From the NCBI RefSeq assembly GCF_907164915.1, contig NC_061864.1, forward strand, positions 20,806,484 through 20,870,483: a stretch of DNA of 64,000 nt. The letters are read 5' to 3'. This DNA comes from Impatiens glandulifera. Lineage: Eukaryota; Streptophyta; Magnoliopsida; Ericales; Balsaminaceae. The position numbers and the translations under genes are program-made. Shown piece by piece: positions 14,301-26,287 of the stretch. Positions within the stretch are counted from its first letter, which is position 1; every line of letters starts with the position of its first letter. Under the pieces are notes generated by a model. It did not search any database, was not told the DNA's origin, and worked only from the letters and a program-made list of their open reading frames with translations.

Positions 14301-14593
14301 GAGATAATATTGTATTATAGATTAATGTCAATAAATATCACCAAACATTCATTTCATATATTAAAATAATATAAAATTATTTGAATAAAATGATGTGATT
14401 TTTTTTTAATTAAATAAGGAAATTATTCAAAATAAAAAATAATAATAAAAAAAATTCAAATAAAAGTAGATCCATTTGAAATTAAAATTCAAATGAGTTT
14501 GAATAATAAAAACAACAAAAAACCAAAGCCACAACAGTGTCAAGTATCGACCGGGACCAATAAATAAATAAAATATATAAATCGGTGACAGAC
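11396..14593. other. AT-rich intergenic region
   Basis: About 3.2 kb separate the TEX2-like stop from the DYRK 5' end. The first 150 bases or so are probably the 3' UTR. The rest is low-complexity AT with runs of A or T and no exon-like frame. The stretch 13680-14180 is of higher complexity and has an open frame near 13948, but that begins with a non-ATG codon and resembles nothing I know. Confidence 0.5.
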
Positions 14594-14595
14594 AA

Positions 14596-14631
<36 letters not shown>

Positions 14632-14632
14632 A
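14594..14632 (+). repeat. (AAAG)n microsatellite at the DYRK 5' end
   Basis: About nine AAAG units lie just upstream of, or within, the likely first untranslated exon of the DYRK gene. The purine strand is the sense strand, so GA-binding factors or length variation could affect expression (inference). Confidence 0.85.
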
Positions 14633-14639
14633 GAGCATC

Positions 14640-15133
14640 TGGAGAGTAAAACCCTCTCGATTGTAGCGGGAGGAGATCACATTTCCATAAAAGACGCCGG
14701 CCGGAAGGAAGGAAGGAGAAGATTTTCATTGTATTCACGGACGACGAATCCAATCTTACCACAGACGACTTCTCCGCCGTTGCCGTTCTGAATCGCTTCT
14801 TCATCTTCTGACTTCTTTCTCGATTCGTAAGTTATTTCATTCGATTTGCATCTTCCTTACTTGAATCGGATTTGATATACTTCCTTAATGCTCAATCATT
14901 GATTAAGTTGATAGTATTGTGAACTTCTTTGATTTTCTTCGAGGATTCCGATCTCTTTACTGATGTGACTAGCCAGCTTGTTTCTGCATAACTTGTTTAT
15001 TATACAGTGATTTCTGTTTCACATTTTAGCAAAATGTATGATGTGTTTTATTCGTATTCTGTCTCTCAGGTATAATGGACTATTATTATATATAGCATCA
15101 TCTACTTGTTTGCCCTATTACTGTTGGTTGATA
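14640..15133 (+). other. Probable 5' UTR of the DYRK gene with a leader intron
   Basis: A GTAAGT donor at 14827 follows a CT/GA-rich leader, and acceptors are present at 15028-15029 (TTTTAG) and 15068-15069 (CTCTCAG). With the first acceptor, a short upstream ORF starts at 15034 and ends at 15075, before the main ATG at 15134. An in-frame extension upstream of 15134 exists but does not match the family, whose N-terminus begins MADS. Confidence 0.5.
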
Positions 15134-18100
15134 ATGGCGGATTCTAGCTCTATTGATTCCATATTAGAGTTTCTGCGGAAAAATAATTTTGGGAGTGCAG
15201 AGGCTGCTTTTCGTAACGAGCTTCTTAACCATACTGATTTGAATGGTTTACTTGAGAAACTCAACCTTAAAGAGAAAGATGTTGGTGAGAAGTCAGAGCA
15301 AGAGAAAAGGAACAAAACAATTGTTGAAAAGCAAGGGGCTAGTAGTAGGAGCAGTGGTGAACTTTCAAAGGAGCTTATTGTTAAAGAGGTAGACTGTGGA
15401 ACTGATTGTAGGCAGAAATCAATTGATGTTTCTGTTGGGGAACAAGCTAAACAGGGTCAGGGTGATAAGAACTTTGGTATATCCAAAGCGTATGAGGATA
15501 CGGTACTTGGCACATTCTCATGGAACCTAAGCCCCAGTAATTTCCCTGTTGACAAATTTCAGAATGTTGGAAACCTCAACACAGACAACTTTTGTGAATT
15601 TCAGGTTTCCAGTAATCAAAGGCCTTCTGCAACTGAGGTTTCTGATGCTAGAAAACTCAATCCAACGTCCAGGGAAGAGAAAGGTTCTAATGATGAGAAG
15701 ATAAAATCATGGGTTGGAAATACTAGTAAAGAAGTGAAGACAGATAGCTATGTAAATCAAGTTAGTCAGACAAAGGAACTAGGTCAAAAGCAGAAGATAA
15801 GTTCTGTGACATTTGAAGATGGCTTTTCGTTTGTTGATAACCCATGGTCAAGAAGTATAGAACCTACAAAAAACTCTTTTCATATGACAAAGGACAATTC
15901 AATTAGAACGGTGTTTCCATCTCCTGACGTGGAAGCTTCAACCAGCTACATCACTGACAATGTAGGTGACAAGAGGGAGGTAAAGAGAAAAACTGAATTC
16001 ACTGACATAAAGGCAGCAATCAAGGCGGAAGTTGATGAAGTTGGAAGGGCTTTATATTTTGGGAAAATTGCTGCTGAACAAAATAACGCCACTAATTTGG
16101 GCTTTCCGCTTGCTTCCGAGTATCCAAAGGAAGAGTTTCCTAGATTGCCTCCTGTTAGACTCAAGTCTTGGGAAGAAAAGTTTGATAATGATCTTCAGGT
16201 TTCAGAAATTTCAAATTCTGACAATGCTTTCTTTATAGGCTCATATCTAGATGTTCCCGTCGGACAAGACCTTAACTTTGCAGGTTTGTTTATACGATCT
16301 CACCAGCTTATGCATACTTATCAGCCTTCATAAACTTTGTAGATAAAATATATGAGGAAGTATCCAATTGTCTTTTTTTACCATTGCCATATTATAGACT
16401 TCAAAACAACAATTCTAAGAAGCTTGGAATTTGCAGAATTAAACATCCACTTTTAGTACACTGGCTACACTATTCATTATCTTTTGATCAGCCTTCAATT
16501 AGACTCAAATTTTAATTCCAAACTACTTAGAAAACTACAACTGACTTTAGATATTAAAAACTGAACATTGAAATAGATGGTTGAATATGTTAATGAATGG
16601 TATTTGTAGTAAGCTAAAGAGGACTTGTATGATAATGTATGTGATATATATAGAGTTGTATATTTATTGGATATCATACATGTTAACACTGATGAACTAA
16701 TATCCTAATGAAATGTAATTACATATAATTATTCTCAATCATATATTATAGGATATCTTATTCAACATGCTTTGATAGTTGAGTTGTTTTGTGTTAATGA
16801 GTTCAAGACTTGGGTATGTAACTGTTTGCAACAACCAATATGCACAACTGATTTGACTTAAAAGTTCTATATGTATTCTTAGTTCTGTTTAAGGACAAGT
16901 GAATAATTTAGTGATGTTGTCAATCAACTTGACACAAAAGTATATATTCAGATTAGTGTGGAATGCAAACATTAAAGACAACCTAAATGATAGAAACAAG
17001 TGATCACAGTTTGTTGATCTTATCATCTTACTGTTTTCTCTTATTCTTATTCAGCATTTTCTTAGATGCTAACTTTATTTGCAACCTGAAATTTCCGTTT
17101 TTTCCTAACTGTAAACTATCTTACATTTTGCCTGCCTGGCTTTTCGAAGTCCTAAATTATTATCTTTGACCGTTTATTATTCTAATTATTCCAACAGATT
17201 GTATCCTGTCCTTTGAAGGCTAATATCCTAATGCATAAGAACTTGACACTTATTTAGTATTGTCGGTTGCTTTGTTCTAATTTTAGTTTCTCAAGAGTGC
17301 TAGGGTCATTAGATAAAAATCACTGAAAGGGATAGACTAGTTATACTTGTTAGTGAATCGTCTATGTTCTGAATAGAGGTCTAAGCATAAAGAACAACAC
17401 AAATGCAATTGTTAGTAAGTTTAAATTATAAGTTTAATGAAGTCTCTATCTACTTCATAGAGGAAATGAAGGAAAAACATTAAAAAAATAAATTTTGCTT
17501 TCTAGCAGTTTAAGATTCATTCTTGCTGTTTCATTTTTATCACTTAAGCTTTGGTTCAATATGTATATCTCAGAAAGTTTTATTTATCCCTGAGATAAAA
17601 TACTAAAATCAAAGTATTGAAGTAGAAGAAGGCAAGTTTAGTTCTTTCACAAAGGACGTAAACTGACATTTACATTTTAATTTTATCTTGAAATAGAGCT
17701 ACTGCATGATTAAAGATCAGTCAACCAGTCTTATCATCTAAATCTGGATCTGCCAAGAAGGAATTATACATAACTTGTCTAGCATCTCCTTGTAAGGCAT
17801 CTTTTGTTTGGTTTCAAATTATGTCTTCAATATAATATCAAGTTAGACTTAATTTATTGACTTCCGGGCCTCATCTCTTCATTAAATTGAATGAGTAGTT
17901 TCACAATAAAAGATCCTTTTTAAAGAAGACTGGGGACAACTATAATAACTTTGTTGCTTACATGTTGAACATTAAACATGTTTATCTGATTCTTATAACC
18001 TTAGATGTTAGGTAGTTCTTTTTTACATATATTTTACTAATCCATCTTCAAGGAACTGAAGTTGTAAAATGTGCATAATTCCCTTTACTTTTGTAATTTG

Positions 18101-21100
18101 TACACTGTGTTATTGTTTTTGCCACCGATATTGGGTCAGTTTGGGCTAGTGAGTGGTTGTAGCTTAATCATAATCTATAAGTTGAAGTCTATATATGTTG
18201 GGAATTTTATATTTCGATGACATCATATTACGATCTTTTTCAGCAATGGCTTACTATTTATGCCTATTCTAAAGGAAGTCATTCTACATCTTCCCTTCTT
18301 GGAAGAAAATTAAATAATCTTTTTCCATAGACATGAAAATCAGATAATTTGTTTAACTTAATGATTTTTCATAAATATGAACTTAAATGTCTTGTCCATA
18401 GTCAAATGTTTCCCTGAAGACGCAAGATGAGGCCATCTTGGTTTCTGTAAAAGGTCGTATAATTGAGAAGAAATCATGAATTGAAAACATTCTATATGCT
18501 GAATGTTTAGATAACCATATTGACCCATTTCACTTTCATGCTTCAACTATTTCTTGGTGTGCTTTCTAATTTGATAGTTTATAAGAAATTGGACTAAATT
18601 AGAGGGTTATTCAATATATTCATTGTTCAACATTTATTTCAAAAGTACTAGAGCTTAGTTGGCTATGGAACTTGCAATTATTGGGGAGTTAAAAATTTAA
18701 TTTCAATGCTCTTTCAAACTGACTTAGGCCTTGTTTGAAATTCAGTTATTTTAATAACCAATGGGTTATTCCCATTGTTTGGATTATGAAAATGTGAGTT
18801 ATATGTGGTTATTTGGGTAAAAAAATAATAGTATATAATGATTTTCAAAAAGAAGAAATACAGGGTATTCAATTGATGATTTGAATGATGATGGGATGGT
18901 GGGTTATTTAAAATTATTTTCAAATAATGCAAAACGATCAAGGCTTAATATAAAACATTATTGAACATGTCTAGTTTGGTTTCTAAATGTTGTTAACCGA
19001 CTTCCTCTTGATAATAGATAATAAAAGACTTGGAAACCGTGAGCATTGTGTAGGGCTTGTTTACCGTAAACTGTTTGCAATCTTAAATTTTCCTGACTGT
19101 AGGCCTTTCACTGCTTGGAAATGTTTTGGAAAAGAGGTATTGGTGTCCTGGATGTCCCCAATTAAGCAATTGCTTATTAATTAGCTTATGTTTCAACTTT
19201 CAATTTTATAATGCTACATATGTTTGATGGTCAATATTCAGTTTAGATATGATTATTTAAGCTTTCCTATTATCTACATCTTAGGAGAAAAGGAGCTACT
19301 ATATTTGAATTCTTGTCTCCTAAACCACAACGTAACTTGTGTGCAAAAATTTATGTAAAAGTCCATTACGACCTTTATGGTTGACATTTCAACTTTTATA
19401 CCTTGGTAATGAGGTACATTTTTTCAACTTTATGAATTTCTGTTGCATGTTTGCAATAAGCTTTATAGACTTTTCTGAAGAATACAGTTATTGAAGAATA
19501 CAATTATTCTGATCACTCAGGTGGAAAAAGAGGAGGCGGAGGAGGGGGCAGTTGGCTCTCTGTAAGTCAAGGTATTGCTGAAGATAATTCTGATTTAGTG
19601 TCTGGTTTTGCCACCATTGGTGATGGATTGAGTGAATCTGTTGATTATCACAATGAGTACTGGGACTCTGATGAATATGATGATGATGATGATGTCGGCT
19701 ACATGAGACAGCCTATTGAAGATGAGACATGGTTCCTAGCCCATGAAATTGAGAGTGTGCGAGATCCTCAAGAGAGAGTTCCCAACAAAGATGAGGATGA
19801 TGATCAATCATTTGCAGAAGAGGACTCTTATATCTCTGGAGAACATTTCCATTCTAAAAATGTTGATACGGTTACAGTTCCAGCTGATCCTATGGATCTG
19901 TCAGTAACAAAGTTATATGGGCGAACAGATGAAAGTGATCTGATAGCTCAGTATGACGGACAACTGATAGATGAAGTAGAACTCAACTTAATGCGGTCTG
20001 AACCAGTCTGGAAAGGATTTGTAACTCAGGCAAATGAATTAATTATGTTAGGTGATGAAAACATCCTAAGTGAATGTGGCAGAAATACATTGGATGATAT
20101 TTGCATGGATGATGACCAGCATGGTTCTGTGAGATCCATTGGTGTAGGAATGAACAGTGATGCTGCAGATTTTGGAAGTGTAAGGGAAAGTTTGGTTGGT
20201 GGTAGTAGTGAGGGTGACTTGGACTACTTTCATGACAACAGTGTTAGTAGATCTAGATATTCACAGCAGGAATCAGATAGGAAATACCTAGAAAAAACAA
20301 ATATTGGGGGAAAGAAAACAAATAAACATGATGCCAATAAGTATGTTTTGGAGATGGATGAGGATGTGGGTAAGCAAGCAAAAGGCCAAACAGATGGGGG
20401 ATTTTCATTTCCACCCCCTAGAGATGGGAAGTTGGAACAGTCTAGCAAATCTTTGAGGTCAAAGAAGTTTGAAGCTGTTGGTAACGATGATATTGATGAA
20501 CCTTTAAATAACCAAGCCGAAGCAGATGAAACGCTGGCTTCATGGAGACAGAAAAGCACTGATTCCTCACCTATCAGGAGATCAATTGATGAAAGTACTA
20601 CCAACAGAGTGGAATCAGCAGATTCAACCCCATCAACAATCTCAAATTTTGGTCATGGTGAAAAAGATCATGTAAAGAAAGATACGGGTGAAGAAGATAC
20701 TAATCTGAGGGAGGAAGATCCAGGGGACTTATTAGATGATGAAGAGGCAGTTGCAGTGCAAGAGCAGGTAAAGCAGATAAAAATGCAGGAAGAGGAGTTT
20801 GAAACCTTTGATCTCAAGATTGTCCACAGGAAAAACAGGTACATTTTCTTGGTTGGACTTGCAAACATTAATCCTGGTATTTTAATTTTTTTATGTGGTT
20901 ACAGATGCTGTTTGCACAAATTAGGTTTTTGTCTAAAACATAGATATCTCTTCAGGATACAATTTTTCAAGAGTTGAGAGTTATGGTTAAATTTAAATTA
21001 TTAATGTATTTCTCGCTGTCAGTGTAAAAATTATAGCTATTGCACATTTATTACATTGTAAGCTTAGGGTTAGATTCTTGATAAATGCTGGCAGTAAGTG

Positions 21101-24100
21101 TTGAAAACAATTCAAACATATTAAGGCCTTCTGTTAATTATCCTCATTTTGTTTTAAAAAATGATTTCTTCTGTAGACAACTATAACCTTCCTATCCAAG
21201 TTTCTTTATTTTTCAAGTTTACTATAAGGAACTTGACCATGCTTTTACAATCTTAAATTCCTTTCATCAGGACTGGTTTTGAGGAAGACAAGAATTTCCA
21301 TGTAGTTCTGAACTCAGTTATAGCTGGCCGCTATCATGTGACTGAGTATCTTGGATCAGCTGCATTCAGTAAAGCCATCCAAGCTCATGACCTTCACACT
21401 GGCATGGATGTTTGTGTAAAGATTATAAAGAACAACAAAGATTTCTTTGATCAGAGTCTTGATGAGATAAAGTTGCTAAAGTTTGTTAACAAGCATGATC
21501 CTGCTGACAAGTATCATCTTCTTCGGCTGTATGACTACTTCTATTATCGTGTAAGTTTCCATTTCTGGTAGTATTCTTCCTTCAATACTTGTTTGCTCTT
21601 TTTTTATGCATGGACATGTTTAGGTCAACATCTATTTTGCGCTTTTATTTGTCTTACTCTTTTGTATGACACCTTTACATCTATTGGAGCTTACTCGTGC
21701 CTAGGGAAGTAATGATCCTTATCTGGTGCATGCTTAAAGTGTTATTCAGAAGCTTGGATATATGTGGCTCCAATCACGTTTTTTTTACACCCTATCTGAA
21801 CAGCTACCATTTCTGGATCTTATGGAGTATTTTTCCTTCTAAATAGTATATCATTATTCCTAAACTTTGTTGGTTTTAGTCTGTTAAATAACTTGAATCA
21901 ATCAACACTGCATAAACTTGCTGGTAAAGGGTATGCACACCCTTACAGATTTTACGTTGAGACCTCGTCTGATAAATGTTCTTTAAGACAATTTGTTGCC
22001 TAGTCTGCAAATGATTGGCATTTATCTGAGGATGTCCATTGTACTTTTACGTTTACTGGTAATTGTTCTAAAAGCAACTCATAACATCTCTCCTCTTAAG
22101 TGTAATACTCATTTACTTTACCTACCATAGCAACTAAATATATGTTTTGTAACTACGACTAGGTTTTGCTTGCAAAAGTTATCTCTACCACTGAGTTTGG
22201 TTATTGAATTCTGGCAATTTTCGAAAGTCAATTCTTATCTGTTGACATGACATGGCTATATAGGTTTGGAGAAGAACTTAGATATCCTTTTCATATAGTA
22301 GAATCACTCCTCAATCTGTTCTCGCTTACACTGACTACTAAATTTTCTGCTCGACTACTTGCTTTCTCTACAGGAGCATTTGTTAATTGTATGTGAGCTT
22401 CTTAAGGCAAACTTGTATGAGTTCCACAAATTTAATAGAGAATCAGGAGGAGAGGTGTACTTTACAATGCCCAGGCTACAGGTTTGTGGTTGAGTTCCTT
22501 TATTTTTTATTTTTTATGTGCTTGTTATTTACCTGGGTCCAACTTGGTTTTGCAGTCAATTACTATTCAGTGTCTAGAAGCACTTCAATTTTTACATGGC
22601 CTTGGGCTGATACACTGTGATTTGAAACCTGAGAATATCTTGGTTAAGAGCTACAGTCGGTGTGAAATTAAGGTCATTGACCTTGGTAGTAGTTGTTTTG
22701 AGACAGATCATCTATGTTCATATGTTCAGTCCAGATCCTACCGTGCACCAGAGGTTATCCTTGGAGTTCCATATGACAAGAAGATCGATATATGGTCGCT
22801 TGGTTGCATCTTGGCAGAACTTTGTACAGGCAATGTGAGTTCTTATAAATTCATATGAACAAGTAAAAGAATCTCTGCTATTACTTGGTTGTTTCATTAC
22901 TTTGTTTTAAGGCTTGAGTAGTAGGGATTGGTGGTTTACTATTATGAGGTTTGACCATACGATGATCTTGAGGATGTTGTATGCTTTGCCTCCACTTTTT
23001 GGAGTACCTTATCTTTGTATTCTGATAATCACCCGTTGTTTTAGGTTTTATCGCCACAAGCTACACTCGGCCATTATGAGTATTCTGTTTGATAATTTGG
23101 TCTTACCTCCTGCTTCCAGTTTAGTTAGGGCTCAAGAAGTTTTGGAAAATGGTTTTCTTAATTTATTGTTATAATCAAGCAAAATTATCATCACGGTTGT
23201 GGAAAATGACAAATTGTGTCATTGTACCCTTGCATGAAGAAATAAGTTGATTCCAGTCCTATCGTCCTACGCACTGTACATTAAATCTTTTTTGTGTACG
23301 CCTTGTTTGATCTAGGATTATTTGAATAACCAAGTGGTTATTTTCAAATAACCTTGTTAATATCCATTATTAAGTTAATTAAATGGACTTTATTCCTTTA
23401 ATCTAAAATAAATACGAGTAAATTGAATTAATATCCATTATTAAGTGCAAAATTTAAGGACAAAAAGTTTTGTCCATGACCTTCATTTTTAGTAATATTA
23501 TTTCTGTCTTTTTTGCACTTTCTTGAAACCTTACACAAGTTTTTCTCATTCTTGAAATACATAGATTGTGATGGGTTGGCATCATTCTTCTTGTTCTAAA
23601 ATAATTCCATTTTAACATTGTAGTCTGTGTCAATACGATCTATCTTTAATTTACTAGGCTCTTTCTATTTACTTCGTAGCCTCTTCGTCTAAAATTTCAT
23701 GTTAATCTCTTGTTATTTTGCTACCTTCTTTGTATTTGGTTTTTAATGCTTTGCTGCAATTTGCTTCATTTTTGGTTTGTAATTAACAATTCTTTTACTA
23801 ATGCTAGTAAGGTGTTCCAATGAACAGGTACTTTTCCAAAATGATTCACCTGCTACATTACTTTCTCGAGTGATTGGAATTATAGGTTCAATTGACCAAG
23901 AAATGCTAGCAACTGGAAAAGATACCTCCAAATTCTTCACAAAAAATCATATGCTTTATGAGCGTAACCAGGTATCATTTCATTTACTTGTTTATCTCTT
24001 CTTTTCAAGTGTTCATCGAATGCAGGAAATCTTGAATCGGACATAAACGCTAATTTTCCTGTTTCCATTCTATTTGATATAAATTCCATTCTCGTCACAA

Positions 24101-25053
24101 TTTTCAATCATATCACAATTTTTTATTGAGACTATTTGGAAACTGATATATTTTCACAATCACGACTTCATTGGAAAACTGTCAAAGTTAAAATTGGAAG
24201 TTATATTTTTTTGTTTGGTAAAGGATTTTTTCTGGATCATGATCACATTATTTTTGAATCATGATCCAGATGTATTGTGATTTTTATTGCTTCATTTGGT
24301 ATACAAATTATTATTTTAGAAATGATCCAAATTATAGTGTCTTTTTCATCATTTTTAAAAACATTTGTAAATTTCCCCCCTTAGTTTGGCTTTATGAACA
24401 TTAAAACACAGCTCAAAATTACTCCCCATCATCATTTTTTGGTTAACTTCCATTAATGTCTTGATATGTATATGTATAAATATTTTGGTCAATGATTGAG
24501 ATTAAAGATATGTATAAATTGATTAGAGATGTTATAAGAATTTTAAAAAGTTCAATTTTTTTTCTTAAGTTAAAGGAAGCAAAATAACCCAATTCTCCAG
24601 AATTTTGCATAGAACCTGTAGTGCATATACCTTCCCATCAGCCTTTGGAGAGTTTAAATAAAAAATTTAAAATTCATAATTTAGCTGAAGGCTCGATTAG
24701 CCGAGTGGTAGAGCACTATGATCATAATCATAAGGTTGATGACCATTTTCAAATAAACTAACATAGCTGCTCCATATATTTTTTTAACCATAATTTTCAA
24801 ATCCCTTATTTATGGACTAAAAATGTGCATTAAACGCTTATTTGAAATGGCTTGATCTATTCAGGAAAGTAATCGGCTAGAGTATTTGATTCCTAAGAAG
24901 AGTTCACTAAGGCACAGGTTACCTATGGGAGATCAAGGGTTTATCGATTTTGTATCTCATCTTCTAGAAATAAACCCAAAGAAACGCCCTTCGGCTTTGG
25001 AAGCTCTGAAACATCCATGGCTATCGTATCCTTATGAACCCATATCATCGTAA
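15134..25053 (+). CDS. DYRKP: Plant DYRK-family protein kinase with N-terminal LisH motif (DYRKP-2 type), 1155 aa
   Basis: Coding exons: 15134-16283, 19521-20838, 21271-21550, 22374-22481, 22556-22834, 23828-23971 and 24865-25053, after a leader exon. The N-terminus [20 protein letters not shown] is a LisH dimerisation motif. The middle (from about residue 384) holds a glycine run, [20 protein letters not shown] and [13 protein letters not shown], which I recognise from Arabidopsis DYRKP proteins. The kinase domain starts near 844: loop LGSAAFSKA, lysine in CVKII, catalytic loop [14 protein letters not shown] in place of DFG (VIDLGSSCF) and activation segment [13 protein letters not shown]. 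DYRKs autophosphorylate the second tyrosine of a YxY motif; that tyrosine is kept, while the first position is Cys. It is probably an active Ser/Thr-Tyr kinase in growth or stress signalling (family knowledge). Intron 1 of the coding part is 3.2 kb and holds a MITE. Confidence 0.93.
18727..18944. mobile_element. PIF/Harbinger-like (Tourist-type) MITE in DYRK intron
   Basis: 218 bp flanked by TTA on both sides (18724-18726 and 18945-18947). The left end is GGCCTTGTTTGAAA and the right end, reverse-complemented, begins GCCTTGATCG. It shares its left end with the copy at 10173, so both belong to one family. Confidence 0.65.
23303..23452. repeat. Truncated MITE plus a fragment of a dispersed repeat in DYRK intron
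   Basis: 23303-23357 resembles the 5' end of the GGCCTTGTTTGAT MITE (GCCTTGTTTGATCTAGG, then AATAACCAAGTGGTTATTTT). It is followed by about 79 bp (23374-23452) that reappear in inverted orientation at 30961-31034. Confidence 0.5.
24690..24750 (+). other. tRNA-like relic in the last DYRK intron
   Basis: 24690-24715 reads like the acceptor strand and D-arm of a tRNA: GGCTCGA, then an A-box-like TAGCCGAGTGG, then TAGAGCA. The next arm contains ATCATAA, which would put a CAT anticodon in a loop, flanked by TATGA/TCATA that can pair. The T-arm match GGTTGATGACC keeps only part of the B-box and no 3' acceptor strand is visible. It is a pseudo-tRNA or the head of a tRNA-derived SINE, not a working tRNA gene. 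Confidence 0.35.
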
Positions 25054-26287
25054 AACAATCATGTATCATATTCTTAATATTTGAAGAAGAAGAGAAGAAG
25101 TGGGGAAATCTGGAACTGATGTTTGTTATTGCTAAGGTTGGCCTTGCCTGGTCTGGTCTGACACTCTCATTGTCTTTCTCAAACCTAAATATTGAACTGT
25201 TTTATGTATTTTTCTTCTTCTACAGAATTTGGGAATCTACTCATTGGAGTCGGTTTGTATGTAGTTCCCGTATTTTTGGAGTTCTTCGTTTATGGAAGAT
25301 CGTGATGGTACGTATTTTATTCTATATGTGTTGTACATGTGATGATGATTATTCTTTAGGGGGTATTATTAGTAGATTGATGTGTTTTATTTTTAGGGGA
25401 TAATTTGTTCTTCAGGTAATACACAAGTCATAGCTGCTTTGTGTATTAGATTATCTGCTTTGCTCAAAATTCTGGTGGGGCTTTTTTTTTTATCATCTGA
25501 TGATTTGTTTTATTGTATTGTATGGTATGTTGTGTGTTATTTAGCTGATTAGTAAGTTTTGGTTTTAGGTCGGATTATACTATGAAATATTTTGTTGTAG
25601 TTTTTGTTTATTGATTGGTTCGGTTTTATGGGTTAGAAGATTGTTCCTTTAAAATTTAAAGTATCAAATTCAACTTAATTATTAAAAGAAATAGGAATAT
25701 AAGTTAAATTCAAATTATGTATACTTTTTAAATTTTAACTATGATCATCATCAACCAAATTATTGAGTTTGATTTAAGGGTTTTATGATTTGGTAAAATT
25801 ATTTGTCAAATGCTATGTAATTAACAAAAATTGTAGTTTCATTTTCATGTGAATTTTAGATGAATAGAAGCAAAATTATTATTATTATTTTTATATTTTA
25901 AATAATAATAAAAAAATAATTATTGATATTAATCTAGGTTAGACCAAAAAAGTATTTAGTATTTTTTTAAAAGGGTGAAATATATTTTAGTTTTTGCATG
26001 GTGAAATAATTAAGCTATTCCATGAGTTCAACATGAAGATGTAGCAAAATAGGAACTCAAAAAGGCAAGTTACTTTAATAGGAATGAGAACCACAACCAA
26101 ATTAAATTTTAAAAGACCAATTTGAAACAACATTTAAGAATGTTTTAACCTACTAGATCCAATAATAAGAAAGTATATTACATTCCTAAATTTTCATTTA
26201 GACTCGCATGATTCTAAACCCTAATAAAAGAAGCACAAACACATATATTCATCTCTGTAAACCCTAATAAAGAAAGAAACACATTCT
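25054..26287. other. Convergent intergenic region (3' ends of DYRK and GEM-like genes)
   Basis: The two genes face each other across 1.2 kb. It contains both 3' UTRs and AT-rich filler such as ATT repeats near 25876-25890. I see no further coding exon. Confidence 0.6.

Noticed and set aside
14427..14804. 125-aa minus-strand frame upstream of DYRK
   Set aside because: Made of the translated (AAAG)n tract and leader; low complexity.
15038..15133. In-frame extension of DYRK upstream of ATG 15134
   Set aside because: The family N-terminus is MADS..; the extension is probably 5' UTR.
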